Assembly: GCA_023391005.1 (NCBI GenBank)
Contig: JAEWBS010000143.1
Coordinates: forward strand, 9,173 to 73,172
Source: Bacillota bacterium
Lineage (GTDB): Bacteria > Bacillota > Clostridia > Oscillospirales > Ruminococcaceae
Length of the DNA stretch: 64,000 nucleotides
Direction of reading: 5' to 3'
The notes beneath the pieces are model-generated. The model was not told the DNA's origin. It did not search any database and saw only the letters and a program-made list of their open reading frames with translations. Made by a program: the position numbers and the translations under genes. Below, one piece after another: positions 51,711 to 61,524 of this stretch; position 1 is the stretch's first letter, and every line of letters starts with the position of its first letter.

Positions 51711-52312
51711 CCCGCCACCAGCCTTCCGAAATTTTTAAGCATGTTAAGCCCGACCTCACCGCTTTTTTCGGGGTGAAACTGCGCGCCGAACACCTGCTTA
51801 TAGCCTACGAGCGCGGGTACCGTGCAGCCGTAATCGGTGCTGGCCAGAATATATTGCGGGTCACAGACTGCGCCGAAGGAATGCACAAAATAAACATAGT
51901 CGCCGTCCTTGGTATCGGCAAGAATCGGCGAGGCTTGGTGCAGCGTCAGCGCATTCCAGCCGATTTGCGGCAGTTTTAGATTTTTGCAGGGCAACTGCTC
52001 GACATGGCCCGGAATCAGCCCCAGACCGTCGCAACGCTCAAACTCATCGCCATAATCAAATAGAATCTGCATGCCTAAGCAGATTCCGAGCAGCGGCTTT
52101 TTCTGCGCCTGTGCCTTGATAAACGGAATCAGTCCGGTTGCCTCAAGCTTTTTCATCGCGTCGGGGAACGCCCCCACGCCGGGCAGAATAATACCGTCGG
52201 CAGCTTCTAACGCCGAGGCGTCGCCGGTGATAACCGTTTTAATCGAGAGAAAATCGCAGGCGTTTTTGACGCTGAAAAGATTGCCCGCGTCGTAATCTAC
52301 AATCGCAATCAT
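51707..52312 (-). CDS. hisH: Imidazole glycerol phosphate synthase, glutaminase subunit
   Basis: This 201-residue class I glutamine amidotransferase supplies ammonia to HisF. The catalytic Cys is in LLGICLGMQ, with His and Glu in GAQFHPEKSG. N-terminal IVDYDAGNLFSVKNA is typical of HisH. It ends with a 4-base overlap into hisA. Confidence 0.96.
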   Translation of the reverse strand: MIAIVDYDAGNLFSVKNACDFLSIKTVITGDASALEAADGIILPGVGAFPDAMKKLEATGLIPFIKAQAQKKPLLGICLGMQILFDYGDEFERCDGLGLIPGHVEQLPCKNLKLPQIGWNALTLHQASPILADTKDGDYVYFVHSFGAVCDPQYILASTDYGCTVPALVGYKQVFGAQFHPEKSGEVGLNMLKNFGRLVAG

Positions 52313-52335
52313 AATAAGTCCCCTTTAGACAGGCG

Positions 52336-52917
52336 TTACAGACAGCCCTTGGTCGAAAGCACGATGTTGTCCTTTTGCTTGGCGATCGCCATTTTAACCG
52401 CATGGGCGGCCGCTTTAAAGATCGCCTCGGCCTTGTGGTGGTCGTTCTCGCCCGACAGCAACCGGATATGCAGCGTAACGGCGGCATTCATCGCGAAGGC
52501 GCGCCAGAACTCCTCGACCATCTGGGTATCCATCGCGCCGATCCGATCGCTTTTAAACGCGGCGTCGAGCACGAGATAGGCCCGGCCGCTGATATCAATG
52601 GCCGCCATCGCCAGCGCCTCATCCATCGGCAGCAGAAAATGCCCGTAGCGCGCGATGCCCGAGCGGTCCCCGACCGCCTGCAAAAAGGCCTGCCCCAGCA
52701 CGATGCCGACGTCCTCGACGGTGTGGTGGCAGTCCACCGCAAGATCGCCGTTGCAGCGCACCGAAAGATCAATTCCGGCGTGCACCGCAAAGGCGGTCAG
52801 CATATGATCAAAGAAGCCGACGCCGGTGTTTATATCGGCAATGCCTGTGCCGTCGAGATTTAACGACAGCGCAATATCGGTTTCTTTTGTTTTTCGGGTG
52901 ATGGTTGCGGTTCTCAT
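52336..52917 (-). CDS. hisB: Imidazoleglycerol-phosphate dehydratase
   Basis: The 193-residue monofunctional dehydratase lacks the N-terminal histidinol-phosphatase domain of the enterobacterial fusion. The metal-binding duplicated motifs CHHTVEDVGI and a second, later H-H-K-A-E pattern (NDHHKAEAIFKA) are present, as is GFFDHMLTAF. The histidinol-phosphatase needed for the pathway must be encoded elsewhere. Confidence 0.96.
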   Translation of the reverse strand: MRTATITRKTKETDIALSLNLDGTGIADINTGVGFFDHMLTAFAVHAGIDLSVRCNGDLAVDCHHTVEDVGIVLGQAFLQAVGDRSGIARYGHFLLPMDEALAMAAIDISGRAYLVLDAAFKSDRIGAMDTQMVEEFWRAFAMNAAVTLHIRLLSGENDHHKAEAIFKAAAHAVKMAIAKQKDNIVLSTKGCL

Positions 52918-52928
52918 GTCAAACTCCC

Positions 52929-53984
52929 CTATCTGGTCAGAATGGCGTCGAGCGCGTCGAGCACACGGGTTAAAACATCCTCCCGCGCGACGCTGATGCG
53001 GATCAGATGCTGATCAAACTGCCGCAGCGAGATATCCTGCGCGTGCAGCGCGTCGCTGACGGCTTGCGCGTCCTCAACCCACAGCAACACGAAGTTGACA
53101 ACCGACGGATAGACGATCATCTTCTGTGTGGCGCGGCCCGCGATGTCCGTTAACCGCTGCGTCATGACCTCCATTAAGCGGCTGATTTCGGCCAACGTCG
53201 CCTGCCGATATTCGGGGTGTTGCAGCAAAATCGTGGCGACCAGCTGGTCTACCGCGCTGACGTTGTAGGCGTCGCGCACCGAGCGCAGCGCATAGGTCAG
53301 CTCGGGTGTCGAGACGGCAAAGCCAACGCGAACACCCGCAGCACCCATCGCCTTGGACAGCGTGCGCAGTACGATGAGATTCTCATATTTGCCCGCGAGA
53401 TCGAGCACCGACTGATCGGAAAAATCCATATAGGCCTCGTCGACGACGACAAGGCAATCGACCGATTCGATCAAACGAATCACATCAGCGCGCTCAATCT
53501 GCGAGCCGCTGGGGTTGTTCGGATTTGAAAAGATAACGAGATCGGCGTCATGCCGCTTTGCGCCCTCGATCAGCATGTCGACAGTGAAAGACATGTCCGG
53601 CAAGCGCGGGAGCTTTACAGCGTTCCGACCAAAGATGGCCGCGTTGCTCCAGTAGCTGCCGAAGTCGCGTTCGACGCCCAGCACCACGCCCCCGAGCGGA
53701 ATCAGCCGCCCGACGATCATATTGATCAACTCGTCCGAGCCGTTGCCCGGCACGACGCAGTCGGCACCGACCGAGAACGCCTCGGCATAAGCGCCGCGCA
53801 GCGCGACGGTGCAGTCATCCGGATAGCAGTTGAGGTTGAGTTGTGTCGTGAGCGCTTCGGCAATCTCATTCATGATCGGCGCGGGGATGGGCATACAGCT
53901 CTCGTTGGCGTCAAGCCGTGTCGTGTAGCCGGTTCCGCAGTAAGTAAAGGGCGTCAGCGACGCCAAGGCAGGGTTTAATCGCAT
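52929..53984 (-). CDS. hisC: Histidinol-phosphate aminotransferase
   Basis: This 351-residue PLP-dependent class II aminotransferase converts imidazole acetol phosphate to histidinol phosphate. PLP motifs: the FSNPNNPSGSQ loop, DEAYMDF, and the Schiff-base lysine in RTLSKAMGAAGVRVGF. The start at 53984 follows AAAGGGGG; a longer reading overlaps only spacer. It lies 13 bases from the hisD stop. Confidence 0.95.
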   Translation of the reverse strand: MRLNPALASLTPFTYCGTGYTTRLDANESCMPIPAPIMNEIAEALTTQLNLNCYPDDCTVALRGAYAEAFSVGADCVVPGNGSDELINMIVGRLIPLGGVVLGVERDFGSYWSNAAIFGRNAVKLPRLPDMSFTVDMLIEGAKRHDADLVIFSNPNNPSGSQIERADVIRLIESVDCLVVVDEAYMDFSDQSVLDLAGKYENLIVLRTLSKAMGAAGVRVGFAVSTPELTYALRSVRDAYNVSAVDQLVATILLQHPEYRQATLAEISRLMEVMTQRLTDIAGRATQKMIVYPSVVNFVLLWVEDAQAVSDALHAQDISLRQFDQHLIRISVAREDVLTRVLDALDAILTR

Positions 53985-53997
53985 AATGGTTCCCCCT

Positions 53998-55293
53998 TTA
54001 AAACGCGTCGTCAAGGCGTACCTGCACCGCGTTGCCATGGGCCGAGAGCCCCTCGCGCTGCGCGATGGTCAGAATATCGGCGGCACTTTGTTGCATCGCC
54101 TCCTTGGTGTAGTACAAAAATGCGCTGCGCTTGACAAAGCTGTCGACGCCCAACGGCGAAAAGAACCGGGCGGTACCGCTGGTCGGCAGCACATGGTTTG
54201 GACCCGCATAATAATCGCCGAGCGGCTCGGGTGTATATTCCCCGAGAAATACCGAGCCGGCGTTATCCAAAACACCTAACAATCGCATCGGCTCTTGAAC
54301 CTGCACCTCGAGGTGCTCGGGGGCTAAGGTATTGGCCAGCGCGATCATCTGCGCTTCACTCTCGCACAGGATAATCGCGCCGTAATCGCTGAGAGAAGCC
54401 TCGATGATCTCGCGGCGCGGCATGGCCGCGATCTGGCGGGAAAGCTCGCTGACCGTCTCATTTGCCAGTCGCGCGCTGGTCGTCAGCAGCACAGCCGAGG
54501 CCATGCGGTCGTGTTCGGCCTGCCCCATCATATCCGCCGCGACAAACCGAGCATTGGCGGTATCGTCGGCCATGATCAGAATCTCGCTCGGCCCGGCGAT
54601 CATGTCGATATCCACCGTGCCAAACAGCAGCTTTTTAGTCGTCGCGACAAAAATGTTGCCGGGGCCGACAATTTTGTCGACGCGCGGCACGCTCTCGGTG
54701 CCGAACGCCAGCGCCGCCACCGCCTGCGCGCCACCCATAAGAAAGACGCGGTCGACGCCGCAGATGGCCGCCGCCGTCAGAATGTCGGGGTTCGGCTTGC
54801 CATCTGCGCCGGGCGGCGTCACCATGATCAGCTCCTCGACGCCCGCAATCTTGGCGGGAATCGCGTTCATGAGCACCGACGACGGATAGGCCGCCGTACC
54901 GCCCGGAACGTAGAGCCCGACCCGCTTTAAGCCGCGCACCCGCTGCCCTAAAATAACGCCGTTGGGCTGCGCGTCGATAAAGCTCTGAGACTTCTGCCGC
55001 TGGTGGAAGGCCGCGATATTCTCCTGCGCGTTTAAGATAGCGCTGACAAAGTCGGGGTCGGCTTCGGTCAGCGCGTCGTTGATCAACTCGCGCGGCACCT
55101 CGAATGCCTCGGGGCAGCGCTTGTCAAATTTTTCGGTATAGTCGCGCACCGCCGCGTCGCCGCGGGTGCGCACCGCCTCTATAATCTCCGAGACGGCAGC
55201 GGTCACCGCGCGGTCGGTTTCGACCGAACGGCTGCGCATTTTTTCAAACAGCGCGTACTCACATACGCCGTCAGCCTTGATGGTTTTAATCAT
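53998..55293 (-). CDS. hisD: Histidinol dehydrogenase
   Basis: This 431-residue zinc enzyme does the last two oxidations to histidine. Signature region IDMIAGPSEILIMADDTANARFVAADMMGQAEHDRMASAVLLT carries the zinc/substrate-binding Gln-x-x-His. The C-terminal GPNHVLPTSGTARFFSPLGVDSFVKR is also conserved. The start overlaps hisG by 4 bases. Confidence 0.97.
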   Translation of the reverse strand: MIKTIKADGVCEYALFEKMRSRSVETDRAVTAAVSEIIEAVRTRGDAAVRDYTEKFDKRCPEAFEVPRELINDALTEADPDFVSAILNAQENIAAFHQRQKSQSFIDAQPNGVILGQRVRGLKRVGLYVPGGTAAYPSSVLMNAIPAKIAGVEELIMVTPPGADGKPNPDILTAAAICGVDRVFLMGGAQAVAALAFGTESVPRVDKIVGPGNIFVATTKKLLFGTVDIDMIAGPSEILIMADDTANARFVAADMMGQAEHDRMASAVLLTTSARLANETVSELSRQIAAMPRREIIEASLSDYGAIILCESEAQMIALANTLAPEHLEVQVQEPMRLLGVLDNAGSVFLGEYTPEPLGDYYAGPNHVLPTSGTARFFSPLGVDSFVKRSAFLYYTKEAMQQSAADILTIAQREGLSAHGNAVQVRLDDAF

Positions 55294-55931
55294 GTTGCCG
55301 CCTCCTTCGCCTGATTCAAGCGCTCGACAATCTCGACGATCTGATCTTTCGAAAGCTTAAGGCTTGCGATATTGACGATTACGCGGGTGGAAACCTCACA
55401 GACCGTTTCGACCACTTCAAGTCCATTTTCGGCCAAGGTTTTGCCGGTTTCGACAAGATCGACAATCGCGTCGGTGATGCCCAGCACCGGGCCTAACTCG
55501 ACCGAGCCCTCTATTTTAAGAATTTTAACATCCATCTGCTTTTCCGCAAAATACGCACCGGCAATCTTCGGGTATTTGCTGGCGATGCGCTTGGCGGCGT
55601 AGCCTTCAAAAATATCCTTACCCTTGGGGGCTGCCAGCACCATGCGGCATTTGCCGATGCCCAGATCGGCCATCTCATAGAAGGAGCGGCCGTTTTCCAA
55701 AATCGTATCCTTGCCGACAATGCCAATGTCGCACGCGCCGGTTTCAACGTAGGTGATCACATCGGCGGCCTTGGCAAAAACGACATCGATCTCGCCGCCG
55801 TCGGTGGGGACGATGAGCCTTCTGCCTTTATTTTTAAGATCGGCGCAGCCGTAGCCCGCCTTTTCGAGCAGCGCGATCGCGCCCTTTTCGATGCGTCCCT
55901 TGGTCAGCGCCATCCGGATGGTTTTGCTCAT
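55290..55931 (-). CDS. hisG: ATP phosphoribosyltransferase, short form
   Basis: This 213-residue catalytic subunit is of the short HisG type, which lacks the C-terminal regulatory domain and needs HisZ for activity and feedback by histidine. The motifs MALTKGRIEKGA and the GACDIGIVGKDTILE and GSVELGPVLGITDAIVDLVETGKTL phosphate loop region are conserved. Adjacent hisZ (4-base overlap) completes the hetero-octameric enzyme. Confidence 0.96.
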   Translation of the reverse strand: MSKTIRMALTKGRIEKGAIALLEKAGYGCADLKNKGRRLIVPTDGGEIDVVFAKAADVITYVETGACDIGIVGKDTILENGRSFYEMADLGIGKCRMVLAAPKGKDIFEGYAAKRIASKYPKIAGAYFAEKQMDVKILKIEGSVELGPVLGITDAIVDLVETGKTLAENGLEVVETVCEVSTRVIVNIASLKLSKDQIVEIVERLNQAKEAAT

Positions 55932-57112
55932 GCCAGTACCTCCCTGCTCTCGCTGTCGGTGACGGCGAACGTGCGGTCAAAACCATTTTGCGGCCCGGCC
56001 TTTTCAATGCTGCTCACGGGGACAAGCTGCGCGCAAAAGCGCTGGTTACCAAGGCGGTCTAGCAGCTCAAACGCGAGCCGAATATCACTGGTTTCATCCA
56101 CCAGCACCGCCGCGGATGGCAGCTTGATGGCGGCGGTGGCCTCGGCCTTTTCACAAAGCAGATCCAAGTTAATGCCAAAACCGGTCGCGGGGCGATCCTC
56201 GCCAAACTCCTTGATCAGCCCGTCGTAGCGTCCGCCCGAGAGCACCGGCTCTCCGGCGCCTGCCGTATAGCCGCGAAAGATGATACCGGTATAATAATCG
56301 GCCTGATTCACGAGGCCCAGATCGATGGTCAGGTGGCTGTCGAGCCCCAGAGCCGAGAGTGAACGGTAGATATAAGCCAGATAGTCGAGCGCCTTGTCCG
56401 CCGCCTCGCTTGAGAAAAGCGCGCGCGCCTCGTCGAGCACCGCCGCCGAGCCAAACAGCGCGGGCAGCTTTTTGAGCGCGCGCTGCGCCGGAAAACCCTC
56501 AAATCGCTCTAGAATCTGGTCGAGCGCCGGGAAGTTTTTATGCTCCACCAGCTCTCTGATCTGCTCTCGGGTGTCGGTGTCGGTGTTCAGACTATCGACC
56601 AGCGCGTTGAAATAGCCGATGTGGCATAATTCGAGCTGATAATCGATTCCACAGACCGAACGCAGGCTGCGGCAGGCCAGCTCGACGATCTCAACGTCGC
56701 AGATTGGCAAACCTCCGCCGATATATTCGACGCCCATCTGCGCAATTTCCCCGGAAATGGGGCTATTGCCATCGGCGTAACGGTAGATATTCTCGTTGTA
56801 ATAGATGCGCAGCGGCCCCGCTTCATTTTTGAGCCGTGAGGCGACAAGCCGCGCAATCGGAATCGTGCAATCGGGACGCAGAATTAGAATACGCCCGGTG
56901 TGGTCGATAAGCTTATACATGCTTTCGGGCGGAAAATAGGCCCGCGCGGTATCGAAAACATCGTAATATTCCAACACGGGGGTCGACACCTCGCCAAACC
57001 CTCTGGACTCAAACATGGTGCGCAGCGCCTGGGTAAACCGGCCGCGCTTTTCGCATTCGTCGAACAGCCGGTCCTTTGTGCCATCCGGCGTTATTTTGCT
57101 GAACTGATTCAT
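55928..57112 (-). CDS. hisZ: ATP phosphoribosyltransferase regulatory subunit
   Basis: This 394-residue HisRS paralogue lacks aminoacylation ability but is needed by short HisG. Class II synthetase-like motifs are recognisable (motif 2 RILILRPDCTIPIARLVASRL, later GRYDGLIKEFGEDRPATGFG), while the anticodon-binding domain is short. It is the first gene of the his operon, just downstream of a near-consensus promoter. No T-box or attenuator-like leader is visible in the short 5' untranslated region. Confidence 0.94.
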   Translation of the reverse strand: MNQFSKITPDGTKDRLFDECEKRGRFTQALRTMFESRGFGEVSTPVLEYYDVFDTARAYFPPESMYKLIDHTGRILILRPDCTIPIARLVASRLKNEAGPLRIYYNENIYRYADGNSPISGEIAQMGVEYIGGGLPICDVEIVELACRSLRSVCGIDYQLELCHIGYFNALVDSLNTDTDTREQIRELVEHKNFPALDQILERFEGFPAQRALKKLPALFGSAAVLDEARALFSSEAADKALDYLAYIYRSLSALGLDSHLTIDLGLVNQADYYTGIIFRGYTAGAGEPVLSGGRYDGLIKEFGEDRPATGFGINLDLLCEKAEATAAIKLPSAAVLVDETSDIRLAFELLDRLGNQRFCAQLVPVSSIEKAGPQNGFDRTFAVTDSESREVLA

Positions 57113-57175
57113 TAAGACCCCCGCAATCCTGTATGTATGTAATGCACATTCGCTTTAGTATGCTAACATATTGCC

Positions 57176-57204
57176 ATATTAGTGTATAAAGCGATTTTTG
57201 TCAA
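57176..57204 (-). promoter_or_regulatory. Histidine operon promoter
   Basis: On the minus strand, TTGACA (57199-57204), 17 bases, TAATAT (57176-57181), about 60 bases before hisZ and directly after the polC stop codon at 57205. Confidence 0.75.
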
Positions 57205-60200
57205 CTAGAATAAAGAAATTTGGTTTGTTTCGGGCAAATCACCAAAAGCGCCGAGATTTTTAAGCGATTCAATAACCGTTTTAGAGACACCTGCGTGCTC
57301 GGCAAATTCGTCGATGGAGAGAAACGGTCCCTTTTGCGCCGCTTCGTATAGCCCCTGCGCAGCCGTGCCGCCAACGCCCTTGAGCGCACCAAACGGCAGG
57401 CGGATATTATTCCCCTCGACCGTGAAGCGGTTGGCGGCGGATTTTTGCAGATCGACCGGCAAAAAGCTGTAACCGCGCGCCAGCATCTCATAGATGATGC
57501 TCAGGACATATAGCAGGTTGTCATCCTTAGCGGTGCGGTCTAATCCCAGACTGCGCAGGCTTTCGATGCGGCTTTTGACGGCGCTGCGGCCCATCAGAGC
57601 AATTTCGGCGTCAAAATCGTCGGGACGAACGGTAAAATAGGTCGCGTAAAACGCCAGCGGATGATGTATTTTATACCACCCAAGCTTGACCGCCGACGTG
57701 ACATAAGCGGCGGCGTGCGCTTTCGGGAACATGTATTTAATCTTAAAGCAGCTCTCGATGTACCAATCGGGGACGTTATGTTCCTTCATCGTCTTGACCA
57801 TATCGGGCGTCAAGCTGGAAGCGGCCTTGCCCTTTCGCGTGATTTCCATGATTTTAAACGCCAGCCCCGGTTCAAGTCCTCTGTGCATCAGATAGACCAT
57901 GATGCTGTCACGCGTACCGATGACCTCTGAGATTGTGCAGGTGCCGTTTTGAATCAGCTCCTGCGCATTGCCAAGCCACACGTCGGTGCCGTGCGACAGG
58001 CCCGAAATCTGCAAGAGGTCGGAGAAATTCTTCGGCCGCGCTTCGATCAGCATCTGGCGCACAAAATTGGTTCCCATCTCGGGCAGCGCCAGCGAGCCGG
58101 TGTTGCAATCGATCTGATCCTCGGTGACATGAAGCGCCGCGGGCGATGTGAACAGGCTGATGACCTCGGGGTCGCCGTTGGGCACGTCGCCAATCTTGAT
58201 GCCGGTCATATCCTCCAGATGCTTATACATGGTCGGCACGTCGTGCCCGAGTTCGTCGAGCTTTAAAATCGTATCGTGCAACGAATGGAAGTCGAAGTGG
58301 GTGGTCATCATGCCCGAGTCGCTCTTGTCCGCCGGATATTGCACCGGCGTGAAGTCGGTGACCTCCATGCCGCGCGGAATGACGACCATGCCGCCCGGAT
58401 GCTGGCCGGTCGTGCGCTTAACGTCGGTGCAGCCGAGCGCCAGCCGCTCCTCCTCGGCCTTGTGGACGATCTTATTGCGCTCGGTCAGATATTTCTTCAC
58501 ATAGCCGTAGGCGGTTTTTTCGGCAATGGTCGATATCGTGCCGGCCTTGAACACCTGCGTCGCGCCAAACAACTCTTCGGTGTATTTATGGATGCTCGAC
58601 TGGCACTCGCCCGAGAAGTTGAGGTCGATATCGGGCTGCTTGTCGCCGTCAAAGCCCAAAAAGGTCTCAAACGGAATGTCGTGGCCGTCGCGCATGCAGT
58701 CGGCCCCGCATTTCGGGCAGGCTTTAAACGGCAGGTCGTAGCCCGAGCCGACCGAGCCGTCGGTGATAAACTCGCTATATTGGCACTGGGGGCAGGCATA
58801 ATGCGGCGGCAACGGATTGACCTCCGAAATGCCGGACATGGTCGCCGCAAGCGACGAGCCGACCGAACCGCGCGAGCCGACCAGATAGCCGAGGCTCTCG
58901 GACTTGGCCACGAGCTTCTGCGCTGTGATGTACATGACCGAGAAGCCATTTTTGATGATCGAATCAAGCTCTTTTTGCAGGCGGGTCGCGACAAGCTCAG
59001 GCACGGGGTCGCCATAAAGGCGCTTGGCCCTCTCCCAGCACAGGCGCTCGAGCTCCTCGTCCGAGCCCTCGATCGAGGGCGGATAAGTCCCGTCGGGAAT
59101 CGGCTTGATGGCTTCCACGCGCTCGGCGATCGCCGCAGGGTTTTTAACAACCAGCTCAAACGCTTTTTCTTGACCGAGATAGGCGAATTCCTCAAGCATT
59201 TCGTCGGTGGTTTTTAAATAAAGCGGCGCCTGATTATCGGCATCGGAGAAACCCAGCCCCGCCATGAGCACGGCGCGAAATGACGCGTCGGACGGATTTA
59301 AGAAATGCACGTCACCGGTGGCGCAAACCGGAAGGCCGAGATGATCGCCCACCCGAACAATCGTACGGTTGAGGTCGCGCAGCTCATCCTCCGATTTGCA
59401 GCGCCCGTTGCGCAGCAAAAAGGCATTGTTGCCGATCGGCTGGACTTCTAAGAAATCGTAGAACTTCGCCACCTCACACAGCTCGCTGAATTGCGAGCCC
59501 TCGAGCAGCGCATGAAACAACTCGCCCGCCTCGCAGGCACTGCCGAGAATAAGCCCCTCGCGCCACTTGAGAATATTGCTTTTTAAGATGCGCGGGTTCT
59601 TATAAAAGTGGTTGACATGGCTCTCGGAAATGAGCTTGTAAAGGTTTTTAAGACCGGTCAGATTCTCGGCCAGAATGATGATGTGGTAGCTTGGCACCTT
59701 TTTAAAATCGACGGCATCGAGCGCGGTGTTCAGGTCGCGCACCGTTTCAAGCGTGCCGTTGGCTTTAATTTTTTCGATCATTTTAAAGACGATCTGAGCC
59801 AACGCCCGCGCGTCGTCACAGGCGCGGTGCGCCTGAAACGCGCCCACATTCAGATGCTCGGCCAGCTTGCCGAGCTTAAAGGATTTGAGCTCGGAATAGA
59901 CGGCGCGCGCCAGAATTAGCGTGTCAACAACTGTAAAGTTATAAGACTTGCCACATCTTCTGGCGGCGACTTTGAGGAATGATGTATCAAAGCGCGCGTT
60001 ATGTGCGATCAAAACAGCCTTGTCCCCGCCGCAAAAATCGTAAAACTGCTCAAGCGCCCGCGCCTCGCTCGGCGCGCCGACGAGCATTTCGTCTGTAATG
60101 CCGGTGAGCTTTACGATCTCGGGCGAGAGCCGCTGCTGCGGGTCGACAAAAACATCGAACTCCCCGAGAATCTCACCGTTTTTGATTTTAACCGCGCCGA

Positions 60201-61524
60201 TTTCGATAATTCGCTCGTTGGCGGCTGAAAGGCCGGTCGTCTCAAGGTCGAAGACGATCATCTCGTCGTCGATAGACTGACGCCCCTCGCCCATCACGGC
60301 GGGAATCTGGTCGTTGACAAGGTAGCCCTCGACGCCGTACAAAATCTTGATCGGCTTTCCGGCCTTGGTCATCTTCTGCGCGGCAGCCGCGGCGTCGGGG
60401 AAGGCCTGCACCACGCCGTGGTCGGTGATGGCGATGGCCGGGTGCCCGAAGTTGGCGGCGGCGGTAACCAGATCGGTCGCCGAGACAATGCCGTCCATCG
60501 ACGACATTTTGGTATGGGCGTGCAGCTCGACGCGCTTATTCTCGCAGGTGTCCTGTCGTGTGATCTTCTTGACGCGGGCGATGTGGTACGCCCGGATGTT
60601 GACCTCGCGGTCGTATTTGTCAAACGAGGCGTCGCCCTGCACCACGATGCTGTCCCCGACCCGGATGCGCTCAAGCGGCGCGACCTCCTGCATGTCCATG
60701 AGCATCTTGACCATGTTCGAGCTGGTGTAGTCGGTGAGAAAAATGCTGAAGATGCGGCGCGAGCCATCACGGGTGTCGCGCGTCTCGATCTTGAACACGT
60801 CGCCCCAGACGGCGACGCGGCCGCTGCTCTCGTTGACCTCGTTGAGCGGTGTCAAGGCGCCCTTGATCGGCTTGCCATAGATCAGCTCCATCGAATCCTC
60901 GATAAACGGCAGGCTTTTAGCCTGAAATGACAGCCTTTGCAGCTGCGGTCCCTGCGGCTGCACCGCCTTTGCCGCCATTTTAACCTCCTGCTCAATCTGC
61001 AAGAGTACGGGGTTCGAGTCGGTCAGCTCCACCTCACCGGTAAGCCGCACCTCACAGTCAAACCCGAACTGGTCGGCGATGAGCGCTTGGAGCTTGTCCA
61101 CAAAGCCCATCTCCTCAAGCTGGCGACCGCCGCCGTTTTTTAGTGCGATTTTGAGACGCTTGTCCTGTAGGTTAAAGGCCGCGGCGCTGCCCTCTAAAAA
61201 GCCGTTAACCGGGACCCCCTCGCGCCGCAACGCGTTTAGCAACACGTCAAAATAGCCGTCCTGCGGCGGCAGCCCGCGATAACGCGGCAAAAACCGCGCC
61301 TGTGACAGCGAAAGACGGCTTTCTAAGCCGCGCTCTAAAAAGCGCAGCTCCTCCCACAGCAGCAGCCTTGTGCAGACCACCGCGAGTGAAAGCGTTCTGT
61401 TTTTAGTGCCGATATGTATTTCTTCGACCTCTCTGAGAACCTGCGCGAGCTGCTGCTGCATGGTTAAGCCGCCGAACAGCGCGATAAATTCCTCAAAGCT
61501 CTGTTTTTTCATCCGATTTGGCAT
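57205..61524 (-). CDS. polC: DNA polymerase III alpha subunit, PolC type
   Basis: This 1439-residue replicative polymerase of Firmicutes has, in order: an N-terminal domain (to about 215), an OB fold (about 233-320), PHP part 1 (HAHTKMS at 335-341) and an inserted DnaQ-like 3'-5' exonuclease (DLETTGL at 426-432, HRACDDARA at 566-574). Next come PHP part 2, a zinc-binding set (Cys911/914, Cys936/939, Cys943) and the palm with GSRGSVGSS (883-891) and catalytic PDIDLNFSGE (964-973). It ends with QISLF, a beta-clamp-binding motif. GGAG lies before the ATG, and it overlaps ispG. Confidence 0.97.
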   Translation of the reverse strand: MPNRMKKQSFEEFIALFGGLTMQQQLAQVLREVEEIHIGTKNRTLSLAVVCTRLLLWEELRFLERGLESRLSLSQARFLPRYRGLPPQDGYFDVLLNALRREGVPVNGFLEGSAAAFNLQDKRLKIALKNGGGRQLEEMGFVDKLQALIADQFGFDCEVRLTGEVELTDSNPVLLQIEQEVKMAAKAVQPQGPQLQRLSFQAKSLPFIEDSMELIYGKPIKGALTPLNEVNESSGRVAVWGDVFKIETRDTRDGSRRIFSIFLTDYTSSNMVKMLMDMQEVAPLERIRVGDSIVVQGDASFDKYDREVNIRAYHIARVKKITRQDTCENKRVELHAHTKMSSMDGIVSATDLVTAAANFGHPAIAITDHGVVQAFPDAAAAAQKMTKAGKPIKILYGVEGYLVNDQIPAVMGEGRQSIDDEMIVFDLETTGLSAANERIIEIGAVKIKNGEILGEFDVFVDPQQRLSPEIVKLTGITDEMLVGAPSEARALEQFYDFCGGDKAVLIAHNARFDTSFLKVAARRCGKSYNFTVVDTLILARAVYSELKSFKLGKLAEHLNVGAFQAHRACDDARALAQIVFKMIEKIKANGTLETVRDLNTALDAVDFKKVPSYHIIILAENLTGLKNLYKLISESHVNHFYKNPRILKSNILKWREGLILGSACEAGELFHALLEGSQFSELCEVAKFYDFLEVQPIGNNAFLLRNGRCKSEDELRDLNRTIVRVGDHLGLPVCATGDVHFLNPSDASFRAVLMAGLGFSDADNQAPLYLKTTDEMLEEFAYLGQEKAFELVVKNPAAIAERVEAIKPIPDGTYPPSIEGSDEELERLCWERAKRLYGDPVPELVATRLQKELDSIIKNGFSVMYITAQKLVAKSESLGYLVGSRGSVGSSLAATMSGISEVNPLPPHYACPQCQYSEFITDGSVGSGYDLPFKACPKCGADCMRDGHDIPFETFLGFDGDKQPDIDLNFSGECQSSIHKYTEELFGATQVFKAGTISTIAEKTAYGYVKKYLTERNKIVHKAEEERLALGCTDVKRTTGQHPGGMVVIPRGMEVTDFTPVQYPADKSDSGMMTTHFDFHSLHDTILKLDELGHDVPTMYKHLEDMTGIKIGDVPNGDPEVISLFTSPAALHVTEDQIDCNTGSLALPEMGTNFVRQMLIEARPKNFSDLLQISGLSHGTDVWLGNAQELIQNGTCTISEVIGTRDSIMVYLMHRGLEPGLAFKIMEITRKGKAASSLTPDMVKTMKEHNVPDWYIESCFKIKYMFPKAHAAAYVTSAVKLGWYKIHHPLAFYATYFTVRPDDFDAEIALMGRSAVKSRIESLRSLGLDRTAKDDNLLYVLSIIYEMLARGYSFLPVDLQKSAANRFTVEGNNIRLPFGALKGVGGTAAQGLYEAAQKGPFLSIDEFAEHAGVSKTVIESLKNLGAFGDLPETNQISLF

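Noticed and set aside
57113..57204. Histidine T-box or attenuator before hisZ
   Set aside because: The predicted leader is only about 60 bases and shows no T-box sequence, specifier loop or His-rich leader peptide.
58276..59217. Plus-strand ORF of 313 codons opposite polC
   Set aside because: Antisense shadow of a highly conserved polymerase domain, Arg/Ala/Gly-rich, no family pattern.
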